Position numbers and translations under genes: made by a program. Below the pieces are notes generated by a model. It saw nothing but the letters and a program-made list of their open reading frames with translations. It did not search any database and had not been told where the DNA came from. 64,000 nt of DNA. It comes from Hymenobacter elongatus (GTDB lineage Bacteria > Bacteroidota > Bacteroidia > Cytophagales > Hymenobacteraceae). The DNA is taken from assembly GCF_004745955.1 (NCBI RefSeq), contig NZ_SRLD01000004.1, positions 1 to 64,000 on the forward strand, in the 5' to 3' direction. Positions 19,801 through 28,766 of the stretch are shown here, piece by piece. The first letter of the stretch is position 1. The number at the start of each line of letters is the position of its first letter.

Positions 19801-20044
19801 TCTGCGCGAGGTGACGTTGGGATATGATTTGCCAAAATCGTTGCTGCAGAAGACTCCTTTCAGCATCATCAACGTTTCGCTGTCGGGCCGTAATCTGTAT
19901 TGGTATTCGCCAAACATTCCGAAGTACACGAATTTCGACCCCGAAACCAGCACCTACAACTCGGGCTCCAATGCGCAGGGCATCGAATTCACGAATGCTC
20001 CATCGACGCGTCGTTATGGCGTAAACCTGCGGGTTACCTTCTAG
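16805..20044 (+). CDS. SusC/RagA-family TonB-dependent outer membrane receptor (pair 2)
   Basis: A 1079-residue receptor. Signal peptide MKRLLLLSLVLSLTLIGRAWAQ, carboxypeptidase-D-like domain (ISGRVLDVTTNEGLPGVSILVKGT), SusC box ELREVVVTALGISREKRALGYAV, plug (GKVAGVVINNASS, IIIRGNTSL, PLFVVDGIPYDN, VLKGAAAAALYGSRAAGGVIVITTK) and a barrel ending YGVNLRVTF. It differs clearly from pairs 1 and 3 in the barrel, so a different ligand is likely. The SusD partner starts 25 nt downstream. The 196-nt upstream gap holds only a weak TACTTTTA box near 16740. Confidence 0.95.
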   Translation: MKRLLLLSLVLSLTLIGRAWAQNRAISGRVLDVTTNEGLPGVSILVKGTSIGTATNAEGTYTLSVPADATTLVFKQLGYGSQERAITNSNTIDVTMAVSTEELREVVVTALGISREKRALGYAVADIKAEQLVQKSEPDVIRTLAGKVAGVVINNASSTPGASTRIIIRGNTSLTKTNGPLFVVDGIPYDNQQTDSDDPLVEGTNYSNRAVDIDPNNIASTTVLKGAAAAALYGSRAAGGVIVITTKTGSNQRGTKGIQIGYNTAYSVESIAGLPEYQNSYGTGANYVGPFLTNGSWGPRFGSAQAPATIPHPQAGNPNFPNIAPDATIPYQAAPNNVKDFFNTGSLFENSVSLTGNSDNAKFTAVLSRADQEGIVPNSSFVRNNISAGGSGVYNKFTIGGNVAYTNSVQRGPLVGGSGAQGGGSAFSRIMFLPRNLDLQGLPNTDPVTNASVFGWLSAQADNPIWSTTNNSFSSRVDRVVGSVSGSYAIKDWLSLSYLGGVNTYTDSRRSTIRPGNTSLYNDGRVVEDLFQNTELEQTVLLTFDKNLTEDISLKAIVGNNLNQRQFEAASFLGRGIIVFGIDNIGNTKATQPYGQELRKRRLVGALSDVTLGYKDWAYLNATARNDWSSTLNKNGEVGNTGQGFFYYSASGSIIFTEALNLDYSWLSSGKIRAGYARVGNDASPYEAGRTTYTTNPRYGNNVGTTDFPFNGVPALALNFAISNPNLTPEFTNEIEVGTDLDFFKGRVTVGASYYSRLSTKQIGNVSLPTATGYSVRTSNFGEISNKGVELATTVIPVDLKGFRWTSTFNFTHNQNIVEKLTDGVEMIAITAGFGSGLVQPILMPGQPYGVLFGSNAERDDQGNFLVDPTTGRLIASLNPKIIGNPNPQFLMGFINQFSYKGLTLNTLIDYRKGGSIYSTTLQSELGRGVTKDTEDRDQLLVIKGVQGDPITREPIRDADGNTIPNNKAISLNDYYFGAGSAGIGGSAEQSIYDATTVRLREVTLGYDLPKSLLQKTPFSIINVSLSGRNLYWYSPNIPKYTNFDPETSTYNSGSNAQGIEFTNAPSTRRYGVNLRVTF

Positions 20045-20069
20045 TCTTGACCTTCTTGCTTTTCCTGAT

Positions 20070-21659
20070 ATGAATTTACGTAAAGGTACTACTGCCCTTG
20101 CTCTGCTGAGCTTGTTGGTAGCAACACCGGGGTGCAAAGATTTCTTCGACATCAACGTCGATCCGATCAACCCTACGACGGCACGTCTCCCCGAATTATT
20201 ACCGGCCACTCAAGGCTCCATGAGTGTTTACCTGGGTTTAAGCGCCCTGGGATTGAGCCAGTCTACTTCCACGCTGGTCAACCAGCTCTCCAGCCCTCGG
20301 GATATTGGCTCCTACACGCCCGACGGTGACTCCTACAGCAACCAATGGTCTGGCCTGTATTCCGACTGCCTGATCAACAACGAGCAGGTCATCATCCAGG
20401 GCACCGCTTCCCAAAACTGGGACTATGTGGGCATCGCTCAGATTCAAAAAGCATTCGTATTCAGCCAAATGGTTGATATGTGGGGCAGTATTCCCTACTC
20501 CGAAGCACTACTAGGTGAGGCTAACCGGGCCCCGAAGTTTGACAAGGACTCGGATATCTATAAGAGCCTGTTCACTCTCATCGATGCAGGCATCGAAAAC
20601 TTGGCCAAGCCGGGGTACAGCACCACGCTTGAGGATGCCGACCTGATTTATGGTAGCAGCGGTGCCGCGAGCAAAGAGAAATGGGCTCGTTTGGGTCGTA
20701 CGCTAAAGCTGAAGCTCTACAATCAAATCCGGTTGAATCCGTCGGAAGTTATCAGTGCGTCTGAGCTGACTACCAAAGTGACGGAGTTGTTAGGCCAGAG
20801 CCTTATTGCGTCTAATGCCGACGACTACGAGTTCAAGTACAACAATTCTGTTACGCCTGAAAATCGTAATCTCGGCTTCATTGCTGACTACGCCACCCCC
20901 AGCCGTGAAAACACCATTGGCCGGTTCTTCTACGTAGACATGATGACGGCGCGGAATGATCCGCGGGTGAACTACTACTTCTATAATCAGCTGGCGACTA
21001 CCTCTCCTCGGACGGGTGCCGATTTCCAGCTGGGTCGCTTTGTAACTGTGTTGCTGGGCAGCATTGGCCCAAATGCAAACCAGGCCAACTCGGAGTTCCG
21101 CACGCTTCCGGGTCTGTACCCGGTAGGCGGCAGATACGACAATGGTGTGGGAGGAGTGGCCAATGCATCATCCGGCAAAGGGGTAGTTGCCCAGCGCTTT
21201 CTCACCTACGCCAGCCGCTTCTTCACCGAAGCCGAAGTGCGTCTGACAATTCTGAAAGACCCAACCGGTGCTCGCACAGCCTTGGATAAAGGAGTACAGG
21301 CTGCATTTGATAAGGTCAATGCTATTGCTGCTGCAGATGGCAGCCCCCTGATTTCAGCCGCTGACATAGATACCTACAAAACGGCCGTACTAAGCCGCTA
21401 TGGTGCTGGAAGCCTCCAGGTTATTATGGAGGAGAAATACAAAGCGGGCTTTGGCTTTGGCGAAGACATCTACACCGATTATCGTCGCACGGGCTTCCCA
21501 GTAATCACCCTGCCAGGTAGCCCAGCCGAGCCTAATACCCGCATCACCGGCGGCTACCCACGGCGCCTGCCGTATCGGCAAGACGACCTGACGTCGAACC
21601 CGAACGCGCCACAACAGGTGAATGTAGTACTGGATCGGATTTTCTGGGACAAACGCTGA
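20070..21659 (+). CDS. SusD/RagB-like surface lipoprotein (pair 2)
   Basis: A 529-residue lipoprotein partner of the receptor at 16805. The signal peptide ends ATPGC (lipobox), then KDFFDINVDPINPT. The scaffold shows IAQIQKAFVFSQMVDMWGSIPYSEAL, LIYGSSGAASKEKWARLGRTLKLKLYNQIRL and the late VIMEEKYKAGFGFGEDIYTDYRRTGFP, which replaces the WIALYGQG-type segment of pair 1 and resembles pair 3. It is followed after 44 nt by a small lipoprotein gene in the same direction. Confidence 0.92.
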   Translation: MNLRKGTTALALLSLLVATPGCKDFFDINVDPINPTTARLPELLPATQGSMSVYLGLSALGLSQSTSTLVNQLSSPRDIGSYTPDGDSYSNQWSGLYSDCLINNEQVIIQGTASQNWDYVGIAQIQKAFVFSQMVDMWGSIPYSEALLGEANRAPKFDKDSDIYKSLFTLIDAGIENLAKPGYSTTLEDADLIYGSSGAASKEKWARLGRTLKLKLYNQIRLNPSEVISASELTTKVTELLGQSLIASNADDYEFKYNNSVTPENRNLGFIADYATPSRENTIGRFFYVDMMTARNDPRVNYYFYNQLATTSPRTGADFQLGRFVTVLLGSIGPNANQANSEFRTLPGLYPVGGRYDNGVGGVANASSGKGVVAQRFLTYASRFFTEAEVRLTILKDPTGARTALDKGVQAAFDKVNAIAAADGSPLISAADIDTYKTAVLSRYGAGSLQVIMEEKYKAGFGFGEDIYTDYRRTGFPVITLPGSPAEPNTRITGGYPRRLPYRQDDLTSNPNAPQQVNVVLDRIFWDKR

Positions 21660-21703
21660 GGCTGTTTCGCCAGTCCGATTCACCATTTCAACTTCGACAT
21701 CTC

Positions 21704-22288
21704 ATGAAAAAAATATTTTTGGGCTTATGCCTCTTCGTTGCCGCCAGCGGAACACTTAGCTCCTGCAAAGATGACAGCAAGCTGCCGGCTCCAGCCGCAG
21801 AGAGCGTCCCGGCTATTTTTGCCGTACCTACCGCCGGTAAGGATTTCTATAACTACGATGCGGCCAGGGCAGCAACCAGCACCAACCCTACCCGGCCCAT
21901 CTTCGAATTTGTCCTGAATCCTACCGAGCGCGACTTAAAGCTCGAAACCATTGAGGTCTATAAAAGCTACCGGCGCGGTGCCGTAATAGGCCCACGGGTT
22001 AAAGTAGGAGACTACAGCTCTTTTCCTGCTACCGTTTCTGTCAGCAGCCGCGATGCCCTTCAAGGGTTGAGCCGTCTCTCCGGAAAGGATTTGGTACCCG
22101 TAATTCCGGGCGGCGGACCTGACGTGACCAACAACCTGATTGTCCAAGGTGATGCTATCGTCTTTACTTTCGACTACATCGTGCAAGGTGGCCGTCGCAT
22201 TACTATCACTCAGCTCAATGCGTTCAACGCCCCTACGGGTACTTACTCGCTGCCTCCTTACGTAGCAGTGGCGGTATTCCGCCGTTAA
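21704..22288 (+). CDS. Small surface-type lipoprotein of unknown function
   Basis: A 194-residue lipoprotein. The signal ends LSSC followed by KDDSK; Lys-Asp-Asp just after the lipidated Cys fits the lipoprotein export signal that sends Bacteroidota lipoproteins to the cell surface. I do not recognise the fold. The body is beta-rich with many Val, Thr and Tyr and ends YVAVAVFRR. It is the third gene of the pair 2 unit and closes it, since a strong terminator follows. A similar small lipoprotein closes pair 3, which suggests an accessory role in ligand capture. Confidence 0.75.
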   Translation: MKKIFLGLCLFVAASGTLSSCKDDSKLPAPAAESVPAIFAVPTAGKDFYNYDAARAATSTNPTRPIFEFVLNPTERDLKLETIEVYKSYRRGAVIGPRVKVGDYSSFPATVSVSSRDALQGLSRLSGKDLVPVIPGGGPDVTNNLIVQGDAIVFTFDYIVQGGRRITITQLNAFNAPTGTYSLPPYVAVAVFRR

Positions 22289-22312
22289 GCGACAAATCAA
22301 GAGATTGTAAGC

Positions 22313-22351
22313 AAAAAGTGTTGATCCCGACCTGGGGTCAACACTTTTTTT
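22313..22351 (+). terminator. Rho-independent terminator after the pair 2 unit
   Basis: AAAGTGTTGA pairs with TCAACACTTT with further CC/GG pairs inside, followed by seven T. Confidence 0.88.
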
Positions 22352-22611
22352 GTGGTATCCTAGACAGGGAATCATGTATAGCATTTCGCGTTTTTATCTA
22401 ATACATTGAACTGTAGTACTCAATAAATATTACTATTGTAATTAATATTATAAAATAAACATTAATTAAAATTCATCTTAATACTATCCCTATGTCTATT
22501 CACGAAAAAAAAAGTGCGCGGAAAATTTAGTTTCGCTCAACAGTGAGTATTTTTAAGAAGTAAAAGCGGTCCTTTCGCCTCGCTTGTATTCTAACCCAAA
22601 CTTTTTTCTGC
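22352..22611 (+). promoter_or_regulatory. AT-rich promoter region of SusC/SusD pair 3
   Basis: A 260-nt gap with a strongly AT-rich core (about 22400-22515). A TAGTTTCG at 22528-22535 is one mismatch from the -7 box. No gene is seen. Such AT-rich DNA is unusual in this GC-rich window. Confidence 0.5.
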
Positions 22612-25600
22612 ATGAAAAAAATTCTATTCATGAGTTTTTTACTCATGTTCACCTTGCTACAACAGGTGACAGCCCAAAACCGGAATGTGTCTGGTCGGGT
22701 TACGGACCGCCAAACAGGTGAAGGCCTGCCAGGGGTAACGGTTCTGCTAAAAGGTACTACTAATGGAGTATCGACTAATTCAGATGGTACTTTCAGCTTG
22801 ACTGCTCCTGCTGAGGGAGGAACTCTTGTCTTCAGCTCGGTTGGTTATGTCTCGTCTGAGCGGCCGATTGGCACTGAAAACCAGATCAACATTGGTCTGG
22901 CTAATGATTCAAAGCAACTGAGTGAAGTAGTGGTTACGGCCTTCGGCCGTGAGCAGGAGAAAAAAGCAATTGGTTTCTCGGTGGCTGAAGTAAAGTCGCA
23001 GGAACTGATCCAGGCTCGTTCTACGAACGTCGTTAACTCGCTGAGTGGCAAAGTGGCTGGCGTACGGGTACAAGGCTCTAGCGGCATGGTGGGCGCTTCA
23101 TCCAACATCTTCATCCGCGGTATGACCACTTTCACCGGCAGCAACCAACCCCTGTTCGTAGTAGATGGTATTCCAATCGACAACGGTGGTGGTGGCAATG
23201 CTTTGCAGCGAGGTGTAGCCAATTCCAACCGTGCTATTGACATCAACCAGGACGATATCGAGACGGTATCCATCCTGAAAGGCCCAGCGGCCGCAGTACT
23301 CTATGGTTCGCGGGCTGCTTCGGGTGCCGTAATCATCACGACCAAAAAAGGTGCTACCCTCGGCAGCAAAAAGCAGGCTGTCACGTTTACCTCCAACTAC
23401 AACCTTGTAAAGGTTGGTCGTCTGCCCGATTACCAGAATACCTACGGCCAGGGCAACTTAGGCAACTTCAGCGCCATCAGCGGGCAGTCGTGGGGACCGA
23501 AAGTAACGGGCCAGACGGTGAAAAATTTCCGTGGTGAGGACGAGGTCCTGACAATCAGGCCTGACAACGTACGGGACATTTTCAAGACCGGCTCGAACTT
23601 CCAGAACAACGTGGCTCTTTCGGGTGCTACGGACCGTACTCGCTACTATGCCTCCTACGGTAACCTGCACGAAGTAGGTATTCTGGATAATAACGACCTG
23701 AAGCGGAACACGGTAACGTTCAACGGCAACGCTCAGCTCACTAATAAGCTGCGCACGGGTACCAACCTCATTTTCTCGAACAGCGTTTCGCAACGGACTG
23801 TTCAAGGTAATGCCTTGGCTAACCCTTTCTTCGCTACGTTCTCCCTGCCACGCACGATGGATATTCGCAAATATCCATTTGAGACGCCTACCGGCGGCCA
23901 GATCAACGCTGCTATCGTTGGTACGCTCACGCCCAACAACACGTACTATGGCACGGCTGATAACCCACTGTGGACCATCAAGAACAACACCTACGACGAC
24001 GAAGTAAACCGTATCGTTGGCAACGTAAGCATTGGCTACGACTTCACCGATTGGTTGTCGTTGGACTACAAACTCGGTACGGACACCTATTCTCAGCAGT
24101 CTAAGGCCGTGAATGCCCGCGACAGCCGCGGCATTACGACTACAAGTGACGGTGGTGGTTCTTTCGTAGGTAACATCCAGGACGAGACGTTCATCCGTCG
24201 GGAATTGAGCTCTTACCTGACGCTGAACATCAAGCGTAACATCACGGAAGACTTTACTGCTCGTCTGTTGTTGGGTAACGAAATCAACCAGCGTCGTACG
24301 GACAACAATGCAGTAGTAGGATCTGACATTCAGGTACGCGGCTTCGACAACATTTCCAACACGAAAAACTTTACGCCTTTCGCTGAGAAAACCACCCGTC
24401 GTTTGATCGGTGTGTATGGTGATCTGCAGCTGGGCTATAAGAACTTCGCGTTCCTGGGCCTGTCGGGTCGGAATGACTATTCGTCGACCTTCAGTGCCGA
24501 CAAGCGTAGCTACTTCTACCCCGGTGCCTCGGCCAGCCTTGTGCTCAGCGATGCTATTCCATTGCTGAAAGAAAACGGCATTCTGGATCTGTTCAAAATT
24601 CGGGCGGCTGCCGCACAGGTAGGTCGTGAGGCTCCTGTATATGGCACCAATACTACCTTCCAGTCTACCAACGTTACCGATGGCTTTGGCCCGGCAATTA
24701 ACTATCCTTTCCTCGGTCAGGTAGGTTTGACCTACAGCAACGTGGGTGGCAACGTCGACCTGGGTCCTGAATTCACGACCAGCTACGAAGCCGGTGCTGA
24801 CTTCCGTTTCTTCAAGGGCCGTCTGGGCTTGGAAGCTACGTACTACGTGCAGCAGAGCAAAGACATCATCTTTGCCGTACCTCTTTCCGCTACTTCCGGC
24901 TTCACGAGCATCAACCGTAACATCGGTACTTCGGAAGCACGTGGTGTCGAGTTGATGATCAGCAGCACTCCGCTGAAGCTTGGTGACTTCACCTACAGCA
25001 ACTCGTTCAACTATTCACGGGTACGCAACAAAGTACTGGAGCTGGCTCCTGGCGTAGATTTCATCCAGCTTGGTGGCTTCACCACTCCCGGCACTCGCCT
25101 GATTGCTGGCCAGCCTTATGGCGTGATCTTCGGCTCGAAGTTCCTGCGTCAGAACGGCGATACAGGTCCATTAGTGCTTACAGCTCAGGGCCGCACTCAG
25201 CTGCAGCAAAACGCCGGTGTTATCGGTGATCCTAACCCAGACTGGACGGGCGGCTTCACGAACACCTTCACTTACAAAGGCCTGACGCTGAACACGCTGT
25301 TGGATATCCGGGTAGGGGGCGAAGTGGTATCGCGCAATATCAACGACCTACGTCGTTTCGGTGCTGGCGAAGAAACTAGCGACCGTGACCGTACCTACAT
25401 CATCGACGGTGTTATCAAACAAGCTGATGGTACTTTCACGCCTAACAATGTTCAAATCATTGCGGAGAACTATTTCAACGACTTGTATGGTTTCGGTTCA
25501 TATGAGAACACCGTATTCGATGCCTCTTGGTTACGTCTGCGGGAAGTAGCGCTTACCTATGCGCTTCCCCGCACTCTTATGGATAAGACGTTCCTGGGCG

Positions 25601-25767
25601 GTGTAGAACTGAGCCTGAATGCTCGCAACCTGTTCCTGTACGCACCGAATATCCCTCACATCGACCCCGAGGTGAACACGACCGGTGTAAGCAACTCACA
25701 GGGCTTCGAGTTCAACTCCTTGCCACAGTCGAAGATGTACGGCGGCTCTATCCGTCTTACTTTCTAA
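22612..25767 (+). CDS. SusC/RagA-family TonB-dependent outer membrane receptor (pair 3)
   Basis: A 1051-residue receptor. Signal peptide MKKILFMSFLLMFTLLQQVTAQ, almost the same as in pair 1, carboxypeptidase-D-like domain (VSGRVTDRQTGEGLPGVTVLLKGT), SusC box QLSEVVVTAFGREQEKKAIGFSV, plug (GKVAGVRVQGSSG, IFIRGMTTF, PLFVVDGIPIDN, ILKGPAAAVLYGSRAASGAVIITTKKG) and barrel ending YGGSIRLTF. Close similarity of the first 120 residues to pair 1 suggests duplication within the locus, while the barrels have diverged. The SusD gene starts 20 nt after the stop. Confidence 0.95.
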   Translation: MKKILFMSFLLMFTLLQQVTAQNRNVSGRVTDRQTGEGLPGVTVLLKGTTNGVSTNSDGTFSLTAPAEGGTLVFSSVGYVSSERPIGTENQINIGLANDSKQLSEVVVTAFGREQEKKAIGFSVAEVKSQELIQARSTNVVNSLSGKVAGVRVQGSSGMVGASSNIFIRGMTTFTGSNQPLFVVDGIPIDNGGGGNALQRGVANSNRAIDINQDDIETVSILKGPAAAVLYGSRAASGAVIITTKKGATLGSKKQAVTFTSNYNLVKVGRLPDYQNTYGQGNLGNFSAISGQSWGPKVTGQTVKNFRGEDEVLTIRPDNVRDIFKTGSNFQNNVALSGATDRTRYYASYGNLHEVGILDNNDLKRNTVTFNGNAQLTNKLRTGTNLIFSNSVSQRTVQGNALANPFFATFSLPRTMDIRKYPFETPTGGQINAAIVGTLTPNNTYYGTADNPLWTIKNNTYDDEVNRIVGNVSIGYDFTDWLSLDYKLGTDTYSQQSKAVNARDSRGITTTSDGGGSFVGNIQDETFIRRELSSYLTLNIKRNITEDFTARLLLGNEINQRRTDNNAVVGSDIQVRGFDNISNTKNFTPFAEKTTRRLIGVYGDLQLGYKNFAFLGLSGRNDYSSTFSADKRSYFYPGASASLVLSDAIPLLKENGILDLFKIRAAAAQVGREAPVYGTNTTFQSTNVTDGFGPAINYPFLGQVGLTYSNVGGNVDLGPEFTTSYEAGADFRFFKGRLGLEATYYVQQSKDIIFAVPLSATSGFTSINRNIGTSEARGVELMISSTPLKLGDFTYSNSFNYSRVRNKVLELAPGVDFIQLGGFTTPGTRLIAGQPYGVIFGSKFLRQNGDTGPLVLTAQGRTQLQQNAGVIGDPNPDWTGGFTNTFTYKGLTLNTLLDIRVGGEVVSRNINDLRRFGAGEETSDRDRTYIIDGVIKQADGTFTPNNVQIIAENYFNDLYGFGSYENTVFDASWLRLREVALTYALPRTLMDKTFLGGVELSLNARNLFLYAPNIPHIDPEVNTTGVSNSQGFEFNSLPQSKMYGGSIRLTF

Positions 25768-25787
25768 TCCTCTAGTTCCTCAACTGA

Positions 25788-27263
25788 ATGAAAACTTTTC
25801 GTTTCGCAAAATATGTCGTTCTAACTGGAGCAATAGGCCTTCTGGGCTCTTGCGACAGTTTCCTGGACGTGAACGTGAACCCAAACGCGGTGGTGGTGGC
25901 TCCGGCCGGCAGCGTAATGGTTGCCGCTCAGACCCAGCTTGGCTTCCTGATGGGGTCCGATTTGCATCGCTTTACTTCGCTCATCGCGCAGCAATTTGCG
26001 GGGCATGGTGGCTTAGGTATCCAAACGGTGGTGTTCGATCGGGGTATAATTACCGGTACTGACGTCAACAACCTTTTCCGCACGACCATTTATGCTGCTG
26101 CTTTAGCTGACATGCAGCAGCTCATTGTCAGTACCCAAGAAACCAGTCCGGTTTACGCGGGTATTGCCAAGATTATGCAGGGCTTCCTGTTCTCTGTCAC
26201 TATTGATAGCTTCGGTGATGTTCCAGTATCCGAAGCATTGAAGTTTGCCACCAATGGCCGCCCGGTTTATGACAAGTCGGAAGATGGGTACAAGTTTGCT
26301 ATTGGCCTGATTGATGCCGGTATCGAAGATATTAAGAAGGCCAGCGCCCTCAAGCCTGGTGTCGATGATTTGATCTACGGTGGCGACCTGGCCAAGTGGG
26401 AGCGGTTCGCCAACACGCTGAAGCTGCGGATGTATCTTCACTACTTCCCCAAGCTTTCGCAGAACTCAAACGCTGATTTCGCTACGCTGCTGGCAAAGGG
26501 CCCCACGACTTTCATGTCGGGTCTCGGCGACAACTTCCAGCTCCGGTTTGAGAATACGGTAGGCAAAACCAATTCTATCGACCAGTTCGAGCGGGCACGT
26601 CCCAACACCTTCTATCCCAGCACATCCCTGGTTGGCATCATGAATACGAAGGCGGACCCTCGCCGGCCCTTCTTCTTCACTGACGTAGCTGTGGCTCCTG
26701 CTACAGGGGTTTACATCGGTGCAGGTAACGGCACAGGGGTTGGGGCTCCTACCCCCAACGCTTTTTCGCGGATGCACACTTATCTGCGGGGTGCCCGGAC
26801 GGGCACAGGTCTGGATGACTACGCGGGAAACACTCCGATCCGGATGCTGACCTTCGCTGAGTACCAGTTCATTCTGGCCGAGTACTACGTTCGTACTGGC
26901 AACCTTGCCTTGGCTCAGACGGCCTTTAATGCAGGCATTAACGCCTCGATGACCATGGCTGGCGTTACAGCAGCGGCGGCCGATGTCTACGTTAAGGCTC
27001 GTCCGGCCTTGACGGCAGATAATGGCATTCAGCAAATCATAGAGGAAAAATTTGTAGCCAATTATGGTGTTGCAGTAGAGCCATGGACGGATTATCGTCG
27101 TACAGGCTTCCCGGTTTTGACGGTACCTGCTAATGGTCAGTCTACATCTATTCTGCGCATCCTACCTTACTCTGACGCAGACCGCGCTGCGAACCCGGCA
27201 AATACGCCGGCTCGCACGGATCTGACGACTCCTTCGGTTTTCTGGGACCCAGGTAAGAAGTAG
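25788..27263 (+). CDS. SusD/RagB-like surface lipoprotein (pair 3)
   Basis: A 491-residue lipoprotein, partner of the receptor at 22612. The signal ends LLGSC, then DSFLDVNVNPNAVVV. The scaffold includes IAKIMQGFLFSVTIDSFGDVPVSEAL, LIYGGDLAKWERFANTLKLRMYLHYFPK, MLTFAEYQFILAEYYVRTGNLA and EEKFVANYGVAVEPWTDYRRTGFPVL. No hydrolase follows; instead a small lipoprotein gene starts 72 nt downstream. Confidence 0.92.
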   Translation: MKTFRFAKYVVLTGAIGLLGSCDSFLDVNVNPNAVVVAPAGSVMVAAQTQLGFLMGSDLHRFTSLIAQQFAGHGGLGIQTVVFDRGIITGTDVNNLFRTTIYAAALADMQQLIVSTQETSPVYAGIAKIMQGFLFSVTIDSFGDVPVSEALKFATNGRPVYDKSEDGYKFAIGLIDAGIEDIKKASALKPGVDDLIYGGDLAKWERFANTLKLRMYLHYFPKLSQNSNADFATLLAKGPTTFMSGLGDNFQLRFENTVGKTNSIDQFERARPNTFYPSTSLVGIMNTKADPRRPFFFTDVAVAPATGVYIGAGNGTGVGAPTPNAFSRMHTYLRGARTGTGLDDYAGNTPIRMLTFAEYQFILAEYYVRTGNLALAQTAFNAGINASMTMAGVTAAAADVYVKARPALTADNGIQQIIEEKFVANYGVAVEPWTDYRRTGFPVLTVPANGQSTSILRILPYSDADRAANPANTPARTDLTTPSVFWDPGKK

Positions 27264-27335
27264 ACCATTCTTTCTGGTGGGTGCCCGTGAAAAGGCACCC
27301 ACTAGATTTTTCCTCTTTAGTTTCAGCCTTTCCTC

Positions 27336-27797
27336 ATGAAAAAGATTATTTCCCATTTCTTGTCGCTGTTTGTAGCTGTTTCGCTACTGGCTGGCTGCAA
27401 AGAAGATGAGCCCGACTTTAACGTAACACCCAAGTCATCCATCGTTTTTGATGATAACATTGATAAAGCCACAGCAGACTTTAAACTGGCCGACAATGTT
27501 GCTATCAGAGTTGGCATCATTGGTAGCGCTACCAGCGTGCGCGTTACCAGCAACTACAGCGTTGGTACTACGGCTAAAACCAAGGACTTAGGCACCGTAG
27601 CAGTATCTAATGGGGTGGCTGTATTCAGCGTTCCGTCTAATTCTCTCCGTAACTCAGCTGACGGTGCTATAGTGGGAGCCAGTGATGTTGCCCCCACCTC
27701 TTCGCGGCCCGCTAATACTTACAACCTCGCGGTGGATGCTTTTAATCCTGACGGTAGCTCGGAGCGTCGCTTCTTTAGTGCAGTGATTGTGCGTTAA
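27336..27797 (+). CDS. Small surface-type lipoprotein of unknown function
   Basis: A 153-residue lipoprotein with signal ending LLAGC followed by KEDEPDF, an acidic run after Lys that fits the Bacteroidota surface-export signal. The body (SSIVFDDNIDKATADFKLADNVAIRVGIIGSATSVRVTSNY) is beta-rich, as in an Ig-like domain, and ends FFSAVIVR. It occupies the same place as the 194-residue lipoprotein of pair 2 (after susD, before the terminator), but I see no clear sequence similarity beyond the signal and the end. Confidence 0.72.
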   Translation: MKKIISHFLSLFVAVSLLAGCKEDEPDFNVTPKSSIVFDDNIDKATADFKLADNVAIRVGIIGSATSVRVTSNYSVGTTAKTKDLGTVAVSNGVAVFSVPSNSLRNSADGAIVGASDVAPTSSRPANTYNLAVDAFNPDGSSERRFFSAVIVR

Positions 27798-27836
27798 TTG
27801 TTGGCAGAAAACTGACTCCAACATTTAGTTTTAGAA

Positions 27837-27868
27837 AGTCCCGATTGTATAAATCGGGACTTTTTTTT
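27837..27868. terminator. Bidirectional rho-independent terminator
   Basis: AGTCCCGATT pairs with AATCGGGACT around a 5-nt loop, with eight T on the plus strand and an A-rich left flank. It ends the pair 3 unit and lies between it and the convergent SDR gene. Confidence 0.88.
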
Positions 27869-27919
27869 ATGCTGATGCTGTACGTATAAAAGCCGTTACA
27901 ACAGAAAGTGGAGTAAGAA

Positions 27920-28648
27920 TTATAGATCCGCGAGTCGTACTCCTACTGGAGTTTGCTGACGTGTATTGCTTTGCAGCCACCTCACAATTTTATCTGCTAC
28001 TTGCTCAGGTGAAGGCAATTGTCTCTGTTCGTATAACTCACCAAAACGAGCGGCCTCACTAAAGACGCCAACCTCTGCCGTGCGGATCTGCTCCTGCATC
28101 GCCGTATCTACTACCCCAGGTGACAAGCAATGCACCCGTACGCCGGAGCCACGGAGCGCCTGCTCCTTGTGCACGGTAGCAGTCAAGGCCTCTAAGGCGG
28201 CCTTGGAGGCACAATAAGCAGCCCAGCCATCGACAGGACGCTGAGCCGCGCCACTACTGATATTTAGTATCGTACGGGGGACAGGCATTTCGGAGTAGAC
28301 CCGCAGAAATGCATCCATGAGCACGGCTGGCACGACGACATTTACACTGAACACGAAGCTGTAGTCGGCATTAATCTGTTCTCCGCAGTACCCTATTTCG
28401 CCAAGCACAGCGGCATTGTTGATAAGCGTTATACCGGCGGCATCGGGCAAGCGGGGAAACACGCTGTGCACGTTATTTTCTACTGCTACACTATCCGAAA
28501 AATCCAGATGCGTATGCCTGTAGCGTTCGTTTTCAAGGGATGCATGGCGAGAGACGCCAATCACTGTAGTATCGGGCTGGCGCAGAATGGCTTCAGCCAG
28601 GGCTTTGCCTAGTCCACGGCTAGTGCCGGTAATGATGTAGTATTGCAT
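27920..28648 (-). CDS. Short-chain dehydrogenase/reductase, sepiapterin/benzil reductase-like
   Basis: A 242-residue NAD(P)H-dependent oxidoreductase of the classical SDR fold. It shows the cofactor motif TGTSRGLG at residues 8-15, NNAAVLG, the catalytic Ser in NISSGAA and the YxxxK pair in YCASK, then SPGVVDT. The closest style I recall is bacterial sepiapterin reductase or benzil reductase; the natural substrate is not clear. It stands alone with a TATTTCTG -7-like box about 20 nt upstream (28667-28674). Confidence 0.85.
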   Translation of the reverse strand: MQYYIITGTSRGLGKALAEAILRQPDTTVIGVSRHASLENERYRHTHLDFSDSVAVENNVHSVFPRLPDAAGITLINNAAVLGEIGYCGEQINADYSFVFSVNVVVPAVLMDAFLRVYSEMPVPRTILNISSGAAQRPVDGWAAYCASKAALEALTATVHKEQALRGSGVRVHCLSPGVVDTAMQEQIRTAEVGVFSEAARFGELYEQRQLPSPEQVADKIVRWLQSNTRQQTPVGVRLADL

Positions 28649-28705
28649 GGGGCACGTTTCGTTTGGCAGAAATACCAGCCTCTATCTCAAGACCAGGGAT
28701 GTAAA

Positions 28706-28739
28706 CGAAAGAGGGCAGCCCTGCAGCCGCCCTCTTTCG
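28706..28739 (-). terminator. Terminator after hslU
   Basis: A perfect 11-bp stem, CGAAAGAGGGC with GCCCTCTTTCG and a 12-nt loop, starting 27 nt after the hslU stop. The T tract is short. Confidence 0.7.
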
Positions 28740-28766
28740 TCGTTTCAGCTACTATATTTCAGCTTA

